From positions 9,668 through 73,667 of the forward strand of contig DVKT01000001.1 of the NCBI GenBank assembly GCA_018715885.1: 64,000 bases of DNA, written 5' to 3'. Shown here piece after piece: positions 1 through 7,676 of the stretch. This DNA comes from Caccoplasma intestinavium (GTDB taxonomy: Bacteria > Bacteroidota > Bacteroidia > Bacteroidales > UBA11471). Under the pieces are notes generated by a model. That model had not been told where the DNA came from, did not search any database, and saw only the letters and a list, made by a program, of their open reading frames with translations. How positions within the stretch are numbered: the stretch's first letter is position 1; every line of letters starts with the position of its first letter. The translations under genes were made by a program, and so were the position numbers.

Positions 1-444
1 AGTAGGCAAAGGTTGTATGGGCAATGGCTTTTTACGCGCTACCAAACGACGTTTCGCCGCACGCCCCTTATCGAGAATCACTCGTTTGACGCCCGAAATC
101 GCAAAAAAGAATCCGACCACACGAGTACGCAAGACATTATGAAGGTCGGCAATCGCATCGATACCCTGAGACTTCATATCGCGATAAAGACGCCACAAAC
201 CGGCAAAACCTCGATAACGGCCTTTTGTATCGACAGGAAAGACCGTCAAATTATCCGGCGGATAAACAAACAAAGGGGCTACCGTTTTTTTCGTAAACAG
301 GGTAAATCGAATACCGGGATAGGCACGACATACCTCATATACAACAGGAACAGTCATAGCAACATCGCCGAGCGCCGAAAAACGAAATACGGCCACATGA
401 CGATAAGGCAACGCAGAGTGTGAATAGGCTGAAAAATGTTCCAT
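1..444 (-). CDS. Family-9 glycosyltransferase (ADP-heptose:LPS heptosyltransferase type), C-terminus cut by window edge
   Basis: The minus-strand frame is open from an ATG at 444 to the window edge, giving the first 148 residues. It reads FRFSALGDVAMTVPVV near the N-terminus, the nucleotide-sugar-binding start of GT9 enzymes, followed by a segment ADLHNVLRTR that recurs in this family. GT9 enzymes transfer heptose from ADP-heptose to the inner core of lipopolysaccharide on the cytoplasmic face of the inner membrane. The frame stays open for about 38 codons upstream, with other in-frame ATGs, but the 444 start puts the beta-alpha fold at residue 15, as usual. The DUF4254 gene upstream on the same strand is a frequent neighbour of GT9 genes in Bacteroidota. 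The donor sugar is inferred from the family only. Confidence 0.85.
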   Translation of the reverse strand, partial: MEHFSAYSHSALPYRHVAVFRFSALGDVAMTVPVVYEVCRAYPGIRFTLFTKKTVAPLFVYPPDNLTVFPVDTKGRYRGFAGLWRLYRDMKSQGIDAIADLHNVLRTRVVGFFFAISGVKRVILDKGRAAKRRLVARKKPLPIQPLPT

Positions 445-804
445 GAGAAAAAGTTCAGGACTCAAAATTGTCCGGGACAGACAAAACATATATGCAACAC
501 CTCGGGCGAAATCGACTCTTCCTCCGCCTGTCCCGGAAAGCATCGTCAGAACGACGGGCATTTTCGATGATACGTTTCACTTCTTATGGTGTACCATATA
601 ATAATGTAACTATTCTTCGGGAAAACCGAATTTTACCTCGATCGACAAATGCCAGAGCAGTCTACATCACCCTCTGTTTTCTTCAAGGGAAATAACGCTC
701 GGCGATACACCGCCGCCGTCCAGAGATAATGCACAACATGACGCAAGGGAATAGAGAAATTTAGGTCCTTTCTGCTATCGAAGGGGAAGCTGTATTTCCC
801 CTTT
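445..804. other. Intergenic stretch without a recognised gene
   Basis: These 360 bases lie between the heptosyltransferase and DUF4254 genes. I see no convincing coding frame; short open frames here lack family resemblance. At 780-803 a short inverted repeat (AAGGGGAA, 7-base loop, TTCCCCTT) sits directly past the DUF4254 stop and could terminate or stabilise that transcript. It has no T-run on the minus strand. I found no clear TAnnTTTG box, so the glycosyltransferase may be read through from the DUF4254 promoter. Confidence 0.4.
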
Positions 805-1410
805 CTATTTCTGATTGTACAAGACGGGGTTCAACGACGGATCGTTATACATCTTCATTTGCCGATATACTTTCATATACCGGCGACCTTGTTCTATATC
901 GCTCAACAACTGATCGATAGCCGACGACAAGTCTGTACGCTGTTCGAGCAATACACGCAATTTAGCACGACATCGCTCGATATGTTCAGGCGACGCATCA
1001 TGCCGGGACACCTCTTGCTGCATATGGTAAATCTTCAAAGCCAAAATCGACAAACGATCGATGGCCCACGCGGGACTCTCGGTATTGATGACCGCATCGG
1101 GCAAAGGCTTTACTTCGGCGTATTGTTGAAGGAAATAACTGTCGATGCGTTCCACAAGATCGGTACGGTCTTGATTGGACTTATCGATACGCCGTTTGAT
1201 GGACAAAGCCTCGACCGGGTCGATTTCGGGATCCCGTACAATATCTTCGAGATGCCATTGCACGGCGTCGATCCAATTCTTATGATAGAGGTCGTACTCG
1301 ATGGTCTTTTCGGGGAAAGGATTTATCATGGGAGCATCGACATCGTCCTGCTTATGATAGTCTTGCGTAGCATTCCAAAATACATGGTTGCTCTTTTCGC
1401 TGAACGTCAT
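805..1410 (-). CDS. DUF4254 domain protein
   Basis: A 201-residue, highly charged, mostly helical protein with no signal peptide or membrane segment, so probably cytoplasmic. The segments NWIDAVQWHLEDIVRDPEID and SPAWAIDRLSILALKIYHM are typical of DUF4254 as I know it. The family is nearly confined to Bacteroidota and usually lies beside GT9 heptosyltransferases, as here. Its biochemical role is not established. The neighbourhood suggests a part in lipopolysaccharide core assembly, which is inference. A good promoter lies just upstream at 1448-1478. Confidence 0.85.
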   Translation of the reverse strand: MTFSEKSNHVFWNATQDYHKQDDVDAPMINPFPEKTIEYDLYHKNWIDAVQWHLEDIVRDPEIDPVEALSIKRRIDKSNQDRTDLVERIDSYFLQQYAEVKPLPDAVINTESPAWAIDRLSILALKIYHMQQEVSRHDASPEHIERCRAKLRVLLEQRTDLSSAIDQLLSDIEQGRRYMKVYRQMKMYNDPSLNPVLYNQK

Positions 1411-1447
1411 AGAAGTATAATAAAGTTTGAATAATCGTAATAAGGGA

Positions 1448-1478
1448 CAAACTTACGCATACTTTACGAATTTGTCAA
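1448..1478 (-). promoter_or_regulatory. Promoter for DUF4254 gene
   Basis: On the minus strand TTGAC (1478-1474) and TAAGTTTG (1455-1448) are 23 bases apart start to start. This fits the Bacteroidota -33 / -7 (TAnnTTTG) promoter. The start codon lies about 38 bases downstream. Confidence 0.7.
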
Positions 1479-1512
1479 TTTTTGAGGGAAATAATTTCAT
1501 TTTTGCCGCCCG

Positions 1513-1547
1513 TTTCGGAAGATTTCTACATAGAAGCCCTATCTTTG
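1513..1547 (+). promoter_or_regulatory. Promoter for pdxB
   Basis: TATCTTTG at 1540-1547 is an exact TAnnTTTG -7 box 30 bases before the pdxB ATG. TTTC at 1513-1516 may serve as a weak -33 element. Confidence 0.65.
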
Positions 1548-1576
1548 TATCGTAGTGTCAATAACCAAAATCCGTC

Positions 1577-2683
1577 ATGAAAAAAAAAGAAACGATCGTC
1601 ATCGACAATAAGATACCTTTTATACAAGGGATTCTCGAACCGTATGCCGATATACGCTACCTTTCTCCACAAGAAATCACCCACGATGCGGTACATGATG
1701 CCGATATGCTGATAATCCGTACCCGTACCCGTTGCAATGCCGATCTTCTCGAAGGAAGTCGCTGCCGCTTTATCGGAACGGCCACAATCGGATTTGACCA
1801 CATCGATACCGAATATTGCCGACGACATGCCATAGAATGGGTCAATGCACCGGGTTGCAATGCAGCCTCGGTTGCCCAATACATCACGGCTTCGCTGTTG
1901 CGGCATGCCGAAAAACAGGCCATCGACCTGCGAACAAAATGCATAGGCATCGTAGGAGTAGGCCATGTAGGACGACAAGTAGAGATACACTGCCGACGGC
2001 TGGGTATGCAAGTATTACTCAATGACCCCCCCCGAGCCGAAAAAGAGGGAAAAGGAGAGTTTGTCTCTCTCGAAGAAATAGCCGATCGTTGCGACTACAT
2101 CTCGTTCCATACACCGCTGATAAAAGAAGGCTCATATGCGACCTACCACTTGGCCGACCAAGTTTTTTTCGACCGGTTACAGCGTTGTCCCGTCATTCTC
2201 AACGCCGCTCGGGGAGGTGTCGTCGACGAGCAAGCCCTTTTGGAGGCTTACCGTAATCACATTGTAAGCGACATGATTATAGACTGTTGGGAAAACGAGC
2301 CGGACGTATCGACGGAATTACTGCAAAAAACATTCATCGGCACACCGCACATCGCCGGTTATTCGGCCGACGGGAAAGCCAACGCTACACGGGCGATGAT
2401 AACCGCCGTGGCCGACCGTCTGCAAATAAAAATTGACTTATCGGCCATTCAACCTCCCCAACCGGAAAATCCCATTATCGCCCTACCCGGGACAGAACAA
2501 GATTTTTCCCAAGCCGTATGGACGACATACGATCCCATAAAAGATTCTCTTGCCTTAAAAAAAGCCCCCGAAACCTTCGAACAACTACGCAGTTGCTACC
2601 CGCTACGAAGAGAATTCTGCGCCTACGCCTTACAACCCGATTCCGAAGCCCGCAAGTTCGAAGCATGGGGATTTGCTTCGTAA
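1577..2683 (+). CDS. pdxB: Erythronate-4-phosphate dehydrogenase
   Basis: A 368-residue D-isomer-specific 2-hydroxyacid dehydrogenase that oxidises 4-phosphoerythronate, the second step of the DXP-dependent pyridoxal phosphate pathway. Visible are the Rossmann signature GIVGVGHVGRQVE (about residues 123-135), the substrate-loop segment LNAARGGVVDEQALLEAY and the catalytic-His segment GTPHIAGYSADGK. The roughly 90-residue extension after that segment matches the PdxB dimerisation domain and separates it from the shorter generic dehydrogenase at 45.1-46.0 kb. It ends 29 bases before the small carrier-like gene and may be co-transcribed with it. Confidence 0.9.
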   Translation: MKKKETIVIDNKIPFIQGILEPYADIRYLSPQEITHDAVHDADMLIIRTRTRCNADLLEGSRCRFIGTATIGFDHIDTEYCRRHAIEWVNAPGCNAASVAQYITASLLRHAEKQAIDLRTKCIGIVGVGHVGRQVEIHCRRLGMQVLLNDPPRAEKEGKGEFVSLEEIADRCDYISFHTPLIKEGSYATYHLADQVFFDRLQRCPVILNAARGGVVDEQALLEAYRNHIVSDMIIDCWENEPDVSTELLQKTFIGTPHIAGYSADGKANATRAMITAVADRLQIKIDLSAIQPPQPENPIIALPGTEQDFSQAVWTTYDPIKDSLALKKAPETFEQLRSCYPLRREFCAYALQPDSEARKFEAWGFAS

Positions 2684-2712
2684 CCAAATAACCATATTAA
2701 AATATACTTCTT

Positions 2713-2988
2713 ATGAATACCGCCTCAACTGCCATCAAAAAAATCATAGCAGAATATCTCGACAGTGAACCCTCTGAAATAAATGACGAACTGCGTCTTT
2801 GCGATTTAGGACTCGACGAAGTAGACATCGAAGAATTATGGTTCAGTATCGAAGACGAGCTGGAAACAACTTGCGACAAAACAGAGTCCAACCCCGACTC
2901 TACCCAGCCCTTTTCGGAATCTTTCTCTCCGATTATGCCCGATGACACGGTCGGTAATCTCATAGCATTCTTCAAAAAACGGCAATAA
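2713..2988 (+). CDS. Acyl-carrier-protein-like small protein lacking the phosphopantetheine serine
   Basis: A 91-residue acidic protein that aligns end to end with the AcpP encoded 240 bases downstream. Helix I is AIKKIIAEYLDSEPSEIND. The loop DLGLDEVDIEEL matches the AcpP loop DLGADSLDTVEL, and the last helix TVGNLIAFFKKRQ matches TVGDAVAYIEANAK. The serine that carries 4'-phosphopantetheine (S37 in AcpP) is E36 here, and about 20 extra residues rich in Ser, Asp and Glu (56-75) precede the last helix. It should therefore not carry an acyl chain by the usual route. It could be a regulator or decoy binding ACP partners, or a decayed paralogue. The fold is a confident reading; any function is inference. 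Confidence 0.65.
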   Translation: MNTASTAIKKIIAEYLDSEPSEINDELRLCDLGLDEVDIEELWFSIEDELETTCDKTESNPDSTQPFSESFSPIMPDDTVGNLIAFFKKRQ

Positions 2989-3085
2989 AATCACCCGGAA
3001 AATAGACTTTGCAAAATTCAAGAAAAATTGTCGCCTCGAAACGATTTTTAGGGAAAATGCCATTTCGGAATAATCAAAACAGAGC

Positions 3086-3124
3086 ATTTTATTGCACAAA
3101 ACATTATATAGTGTGCAATAAAAT
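3086..3124. repeat. Perfect 12-bp inverted repeat upstream of acpP
   Basis: ATTTTATTGCAC at 3086-3097 is the exact reverse complement of GTGCAATAAAAT at 3113-3124, with a 15-base AT-rich spacer. It lies between the carrier-like gene and the acpP promoter. There is no T-run after it on the plus strand, so it is a poor intrinsic terminator; an operator or a processing hairpin is possible. Confidence 0.6.
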
Positions 3125-3145
3125 ACAACTTTCTGCCAAAAATAT

Positions 3146-3176
3146 TTTTTTGTTTGGAGAAAAAGACGTTTCTTTG
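3146..3176 (+). promoter_or_regulatory. Probable promoter for acpP-fabF-rnc
   Basis: TTTCTTTG at 3169-3176 is one mismatch from TAnnTTTG. A T-rich stretch ending in TTTG (3146-3156) lies upstream in the -33 region. The acpP start is 55 bases downstream. Confidence 0.5.
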
Positions 3177-3230
3177 CCACGCAAAAGAAAAAATTAGACC
3201 AACTAATTCACTAACTAAAAACTGGAAGTT

Positions 3231-3467
3231 ATGTCTGAAATTGCATCAAGAGTTAAAGCTATCATCGTCGACAAATTGGGTGTCGAAGAATCCGAAGTAA
3301 CCAACGAAGCCAGCTTCACCAACGATTTGGGTGCCGATTCTCTCGACACGGTTGAGTTGATCATGGAATTCGAAAAAGAATTCAATGTTACCATTCCCGA
3401 TGACCAAGCAGAAAAAATCACGACTGTTGGCGACGCTGTAGCATACATTGAAGCTAACGCAAAGTAA
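3231..3467 (+). CDS. acpP: Acyl carrier protein
   Basis: A 78-residue acidic carrier protein of normal family length. The attachment motif GADSLDTVEL places the 4'-phosphopantetheine on S37. It shuttles growing acyl chains between type II fatty acid synthase enzymes in the cytoplasm. fabF follows 23 bases downstream and rnc 6 bases after that, the acpP-fabF-rnc order common in bacteria. A serine-less paralogue lies just upstream. Confidence 0.97.
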   Translation: MSEIASRVKAIIVDKLGVEESEVTNEASFTNDLGADSLDTVELIMEFEKEFNVTIPDDQAEKITTVGDAVAYIEANAK

Positions 3468-3490
3468 AAACGACCCTCTCTAACACCCTT

Positions 3491-4747
3491 ATGGAATTAA
3501 AAAGAGTCGTAGTAACAGGCCTAGGAGCAGTTACCCCATTGGGTATCGGTGTCGATGAGACATGGAATGCCCTGATAAATGGAGTAAGTGGTGCTGGGCC
3601 TATTACTCTTTTCGATGCGTCGCTCTTCAAGACGCAATTTGCTTGTGAAGTAAAAGGTTTCGACCCCACAAAATATCTCGACAAGAAAGAAGCCCGCAAA
3701 TTCGACCGCTATGCACAACTCGCCGTAGCTTCGGCCAAAGAAGCAATCGAAGATTCGGGTATCGATTTGGAGAAAGTAAACAAAAACCGCGTAGGCGTTA
3801 TCTACACCTCGGGTATCGGCGGTATACGCACATTCGAAGACGAAATGTTTGGATACGATGCCGAGAAAGGTCCTAAATTCAATCCGTTCTTTATTCCCAA
3901 GATGATTGCCGACATCGCTGCCGGACACATCTCGATGATGTACGGTTTTCACGGACCGAACTTCGCCACCGTATCGGCGTGCGCTTCATCGACCAACGCC
4001 CTTATCGACGCATTCAATTACGTGCGTTTAGGCATGGCCGACATGATCGTATCCGGCGGAGCCGAAGCCCCCATATCAATTGCCGGCGTAGGCGGATTCA
4101 ACGCCATGCACGCCCTCTCGACACGGAACGATGATGCCGAGCATGCCAGCCGGCCTTTCAGCGCCAGTCGCGACGGGTTTGTCATGGGTGAAGGTGCTGC
4201 ATGTCTTATCCTCGAAGAATTGGAACACGCCCTAGCACGGGGAGCGAAAATCTATGCCGAAGTTATTGGCGGCGGTTTATCGGCCGATGCTTACCACCTC
4301 ACCGCAACCCACCCCGAAGGTTTGGGAGCTAAACTGGTTATGGAAAACGCTCTTGCCGACGCCCACATCAAACCCGAGGAAGTCGATTACATCAACGTAC
4401 ACGGAACTTCTACTCCCGTCGGTGATATTTCAGAAGCCAAAGCCATCAAACAAGTATTCGGAGACCACGCATACGAGCTCAACATCAGTTCGACCAAATC
4501 GATGACAGGACACTTATTGGGTGCAGCCGGTGCAACCGAAGCGCTTATCTGTGTAAAATCGATCGAGAACGATATCGTTCCGCCTACCATCAACTTCACC
4601 GAAGGAGATGAGGATCCTGAAATCGACTACAAGCTCAATTTTACATTCAATAAAGCACAAAAGAGAACCGTCAATGTGGCTCTTTCCAATACTTTCGGTT
4701 TTGGCGGGCACAATGCAAGTCTCATCGTCAGAAAATTCACGAAATAA
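3491..4747 (+). CDS. fabF: Beta-ketoacyl-ACP synthase II
   Basis: A 418-residue thiolase-fold condensing enzyme that extends acyl-ACP with malonyl-ACP in fatty acid elongation. The catalytic Cys is C164 in VSACASSTNAL. The two active-site histidines lie in NVHGTSTPVGD and SMTGHLLGAAGA, and GFGGHNASLI closes the C-terminal core. The length and full triad argue for FabF rather than FabB or a chain-length factor. It lies between acpP and rnc with minimal spacing, so the three are probably one transcript. Confidence 0.97.
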   Translation: MELKRVVVTGLGAVTPLGIGVDETWNALINGVSGAGPITLFDASLFKTQFACEVKGFDPTKYLDKKEARKFDRYAQLAVASAKEAIEDSGIDLEKVNKNRVGVIYTSGIGGIRTFEDEMFGYDAEKGPKFNPFFIPKMIADIAAGHISMMYGFHGPNFATVSACASSTNALIDAFNYVRLGMADMIVSGGAEAPISIAGVGGFNAMHALSTRNDDAEHASRPFSASRDGFVMGEGAACLILEELEHALARGAKIYAEVIGGGLSADAYHLTATHPEGLGAKLVMENALADAHIKPEEVDYINVHGTSTPVGDISEAKAIKQVFGDHAYELNISSTKSMTGHLLGAAGATEALICVKSIENDIVPPTINFTEGDEDPEIDYKLNFTFNKAQKRTVNVALSNTFGFGGHNASLIVRKFTK

Positions 4748-4753
4748 AAACCT

Positions 4754-5572
4754 GTGTTTGAGATATTCTTCAATCGAATAAGGCTCTTTATGTTACGACA
4801 TAAAGAGCCTTACTTGTCTTTTTACCGGATATTGGGATACTGTCCGCATCGTATCGAACTCTACCAACAAGCCGTTACCCATCGATCGGCCGTCGCCTCT
4901 GACGAAAACGGCCGAAAAATAAACAACGAACGTCTTGAATTTCTGGGAGATGCCGTTTTTACTTTGGTTACCGCCGATATTTTATACCATGCCTTTCCCG
5001 AAAAGAGAGAGGGATTTTTGTCGAGTTCACGTTCCCGAATTATACAACGAGAAACCCTCAATCGCATAGCTTTAGAGATAGGTCTCAACAAGCTGGTCCG
5101 AGCCGATATCCAAATCACCTCGCACAACAATTACATTTACGGAAACGCTTTCGAGGCTCTTATAGGGGCCATTTATCTCGACTGCGGATTCAAACAATGT
5201 CGCAGATTCATCGCCGAGCGTATTTTCGCCCGCTATATCGACTTGGAACAAATTACCCAGACCGATATCAACTTCAAATCGAAACTCGTCGAGTGGGGAC
5301 AACGCCACCGTGTGAATATAGACTGGAAGCTCGAAAATTCAACTTTGGACTCCAATAACAATCCGGTGTTCACCGTACGCGCCATAGCCGGCCATATCGA
5401 AGGAAAAGCAGCGACAGGATATTCCAAAAAAGAAGCACAACAAAAAGCCTCTCAATATATACTGAAACAATTACATCAGGACAAAGACTTTCTACGAGCT
5501 ATTCTATACGACGAATCCCATAAGAAAGATTCCGTTGAGAAAAAAGAAGAAAACAAGAACGGCAGAGAATAA
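4754..5572 (+). CDS. rnc: Ribonuclease III
   Basis: A 272-residue double-strand-specific endoribonuclease that matures rRNA and cuts structured mRNAs. The signature NNERLEFLGDAVF and the second acidic helix GNAFEALIGAIYLD give the metal-binding site. A dsRNA-binding domain follows (about residues 175-245, with TGYSKKEAQQKA). I use the GTG at 4754, 6 bases after the fabF stop, because the N-terminal stretch with YLSFYRILG resembles the extension seen in Bacteroides enzymes. An ATG at 4790 is the alternative and lies inside a perfect hairpin (4781-4810). The Lys/Glu-rich tail, ending in the terminator, looks disordered. Confidence 0.92.
   Translation: MFEIFFNRIRLFMLRHKEPYLSFYRILGYCPHRIELYQQAVTHRSAVASDENGRKINNERLEFLGDAVFTLVTADILYHAFPEKREGFLSSSRSRIIQRETLNRIALEIGLNKLVRADIQITSHNNYIYGNAFEALIGAIYLDCGFKQCRRFIAERIFARYIDLEQITQTDINFKSKLVEWGQRHRVNIDWKLENSTLDSNNNPVFTVRAIAGHIEGKAATGYSKKEAQQKASQYILKQLHQDKDFLRAILYDESHKKDSVEKKEENKNGRE
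4781..4810 (+). promoter_or_regulatory. Perfect 12-bp hairpin at the start of rnc
   Basis: AGGCTCTTTATG (4781-4792), loop TTACGA, CATAAAGAGCCT (4799-4810). The stem is uninterrupted and contains the alternative rnc ATG at 4790. It lies in codons 10-19 if translation starts at GTG 4754. It may be a processing site for RNase III itself or a weak terminator after fabF; the following T-rich stretch (4811-4823) is broken by A, C and G. Confidence 0.6.
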
Positions 5573-5585
5573 TTCTCTGCCGTTC
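5557..5585. terminator. Bidirectional terminator between rnc and wbqC
   Basis: GAACGGCAGAGAAT (5557-5570) and ATTCTCTGCCGTTC (5572-5585) are exact reverse complements and contain the rnc stop codon. The convergent wbqC-like gene ends 16 bases further on. The plus strand has only a short T-rich tail. Confidence 0.65.
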
Positions 5586-5600
5586 CTTATCTATCAAACT

Positions 5601-6224
5601 TCAACGGTCATAAAGCACCAAGAGCGCTTCATTTCCCATATTGAAAAGAAGGTCGATAATCGAAAGCCCGGGAGAAAAGCCCCATTTCATCGAAAAAACC
5701 TGATAATAAGACCGGGGCAACAACGATTCTACCGGTTCACGCTTCGGACCGATAGCCTCCCTCAAATCGGTAATACCGTCTGTCGGAGAGAGATAGTTCT
5801 CACTATATGAAATATCGGGTGCGATACCCAGCAACCGGCACACTATTTCCTGCAAATCGTTGTTATAATCGAGAAGAAATCGTCCCGATTGGGATTTCTC
5901 ATAAAAAGGAGCGAAATCATCGCGGTAATACTCGAAGAAAGGAGACGAACCGTAAGCCGACGCAATGGCATTCCAATGGATATGTTGCCAATTATCGTGT
6001 GCCGAAATGCGCATATCGCGCGTAAACGGTTTACCGGGACGTGTCCGTTCCACCGGAATGGAGAGGGAAAGTTCTCCTCCCGCCGACATAATCGTACAAC
6101 GGTTGCGGTAAGATTGCTTCACATAGTGGCTGCAAGCCTCAATAACCGTACGGTCGTAATGGCACAATGCCTTATAATAGGCCACAGGAGCCAGATAAGC
6201 CGTCGAAAGATATACGGTAGACAT
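5601..6224 (-). CDS. WbqC-like family protein
   Basis: A 207-residue soluble protein with the WbqC-like signature: the start STAYLAPVAYYKAL, then LSIPVERTRPGKP and HWNAIASAYGSSPFFEYYRDD. The family is named for an O-antigen cluster gene and its reaction is not settled; an amide-forming or transferase role on nucleotide sugars has been suggested. It follows lepB by 5 bases, an arrangement I recall from other Bacteroidales, and is probably co-transcribed with dapB and lepB. No signal peptide is seen. Confidence 0.85.
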   Translation of the reverse strand: MSTVYLSTAYLAPVAYYKALCHYDRTVIEACSHYVKQSYRNRCTIMSAGGELSLSIPVERTRPGKPFTRDMRISAHDNWQHIHWNAIASAYGSSPFFEYYRDDFAPFYEKSQSGRFLLDYNNDLQEIVCRLLGIAPDISYSENYLSPTDGITDLREAIGPKREPVESLLPRSYYQVFSMKWGFSPGLSIIDLLFNMGNEALLVLYDR

Positions 6225-6229
6225 GATTA

Positions 6230-7663
6230 CTACAACGATGAGACAGGACGGAAAAGACGATTCCAGCGAATATGTCCATCGAACCAGCTACGGTCTTTAT
6301 CTATCGAAAGCCACACAAAAAGAGGTTTCCCCACAACATGGTCTTCGGGAACCAATCCCCAAAAACGGCTGTCGGCCGAATTATCACGATTGTCGCCCAA
6401 CATCATGTAATAGTCCATCTTAAAGCGGTAACTGTCGGCCTCCTTGCCGTTGATGAAAATACGTCCGTCCCGACGTTCGAGACGATTTCCCTCATGGTCG
6501 CGTATCGCCCGCTCATACAGAGGATAATTCTCGGCCGTAAGCCGCACGGTCTCCCCTCGTTTGGGAATCCACAACGGCCCGAAATCGGCACGTGTCCAAC
6601 CCCGCCCGTAACCCAGCGGATAAGCCTCTCCACCGAATGCTCCCGGTTCTTGCACGATTTTCGATACATACGGATACTTTTTCACTCTATTCAGGGCTTC
6701 GGGTGTAAGCGGCATGTGGTATATCGACGGAAAAGCGCCGTCGGAATCGGGCATAAATCCCAATGCCAGCAAATCTTCGTACCAGCCTCTCTCTGCCGAA
6801 ACAAAACGACGGTCGTCGACACTCACACCCAATTCCCGAAATTGCTTTTCAGAGAAACGGTATCCCGGCTGCAACATCACAAAATAATTGAATTGAATGT
6901 TTCTCGGGTTTTCTATCGCCTTACCATCGACATATACCTGATTGTCTCGTATCTCGAACGTATCGCCCGGCATACCCACGCAACGCTTCACATAATTCTC
7001 CCGGCGATCGACAGGGCGATACACCACTTCACCGAATTGCTCTTTGTTCCGCTTCACCCCATCACGGCCTACGTAATGCACGAGTGTATAGTAATCGGGA
7101 TTGGGTACCCGCACGGCAACCGTATCTCCCGCGGGGAAATTAAAGACGACGATATCTCCGCGTTTCACTTTGCCAAGCCCGGCCAGCCGGTGATAGGGCC
7201 ATGAAGGCCATTCGATATAGGATTTGACATTCAGTATCGGGAACGTGTTCTGTACCAACGGGAACGACAATGGCGTATTGGGTACGCGCGGGCCATAGCT
7301 CAACTTGCTCACGAAAAGATAATCTCCCACCAGCAACGATTTTTCGAGCGAAGAAGTCGGTATTTTATAATTCTGGAAGAAAAATATATTGATCAAATAT
7401 ACCGCCACCAAAGCATAAACGATGGCATCGACCCACTCCATGACCCGTAATACGGTTTTGTTCTTGGATTTTTTCCAAAAAGTCCAAGGCACATAACGGG
7501 TCAGATAAATATCGGCCATAACGACAAGGAAAGGCAAGATATAGTAATTATCCAGCCACACCGCAAACAGGATAAACAAGACAGCCGCTACGCCGAAACG
7601 TATCCAACGAGTCTTCTTCACAGCTTGCAACCGCTCTTTCAACGAAGGTGATGCTACGCTCAT
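6230..7663 (-). CDS. lepB: Signal peptidase I
   Basis: A 477-residue inner-membrane serine protease that removes signal peptides from exported proteins. Hydrophobic segments lie at about residues 22-55 and 78-96. The catalytic Ser is S105 in IPTSSLEKSLLVGD and the general-base Lys is K225 in YVKRCVGMPGD. The conserved box GDNRDNSADSRFWG lies near the C-terminus. About 170 residues separate the Lys box from that last box, far more than in E. coli, which accounts for the large size. Long inserts of this type occur in other Bacteroidota LepB proteins as far as I recall. It lies in the dapB-lepB-wbqC run. Confidence 0.95.
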   Translation of the reverse strand: MSVASPSLKERLQAVKKTRWIRFGVAAVLFILFAVWLDNYYILPFLVVMADIYLTRYVPWTFWKKSKNKTVLRVMEWVDAIVYALVAVYLINIFFFQNYKIPTSSLEKSLLVGDYLFVSKLSYGPRVPNTPLSFPLVQNTFPILNVKSYIEWPSWPYHRLAGLGKVKRGDIVVFNFPAGDTVAVRVPNPDYYTLVHYVGRDGVKRNKEQFGEVVYRPVDRRENYVKRCVGMPGDTFEIRDNQVYVDGKAIENPRNIQFNYFVMLQPGYRFSEKQFRELGVSVDDRRFVSAERGWYEDLLALGFMPDSDGAFPSIYHMPLTPEALNRVKKYPYVSKIVQEPGAFGGEAYPLGYGRGWTRADFGPLWIPKRGETVRLTAENYPLYERAIRDHEGNRLERRDGRIFINGKEADSYRFKMDYYMMLGDNRDNSADSRFWGLVPEDHVVGKPLFVWLSIDKDRSWFDGHIRWNRLFRPVSSL

Positions 7664-7676
7664 GATTACAAGGTTT

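Noticed and set aside
13..423. Plus-strand open frame at the left edge
   Set aside because: It is antisense to the family-9 glycosyltransferase, which has clear family motifs; the plus-strand product has no recognisable pattern.
468..695. 75-codon plus-strand frame in the first intergenic region
   Set aside because: No promoter box, no family resemblance, and unusual residue composition; likely chance.
859..1434. 191-codon plus-strand frame opposite DUF4254
   Set aside because: Mirror of a convincing minus-strand gene with its own promoter.
6230..7663. Large insert in LepB considered as a domain fusion
   Set aside because: No recognisable second domain, and long inserts are, as far as I recall, normal in Bacteroidota LepB.
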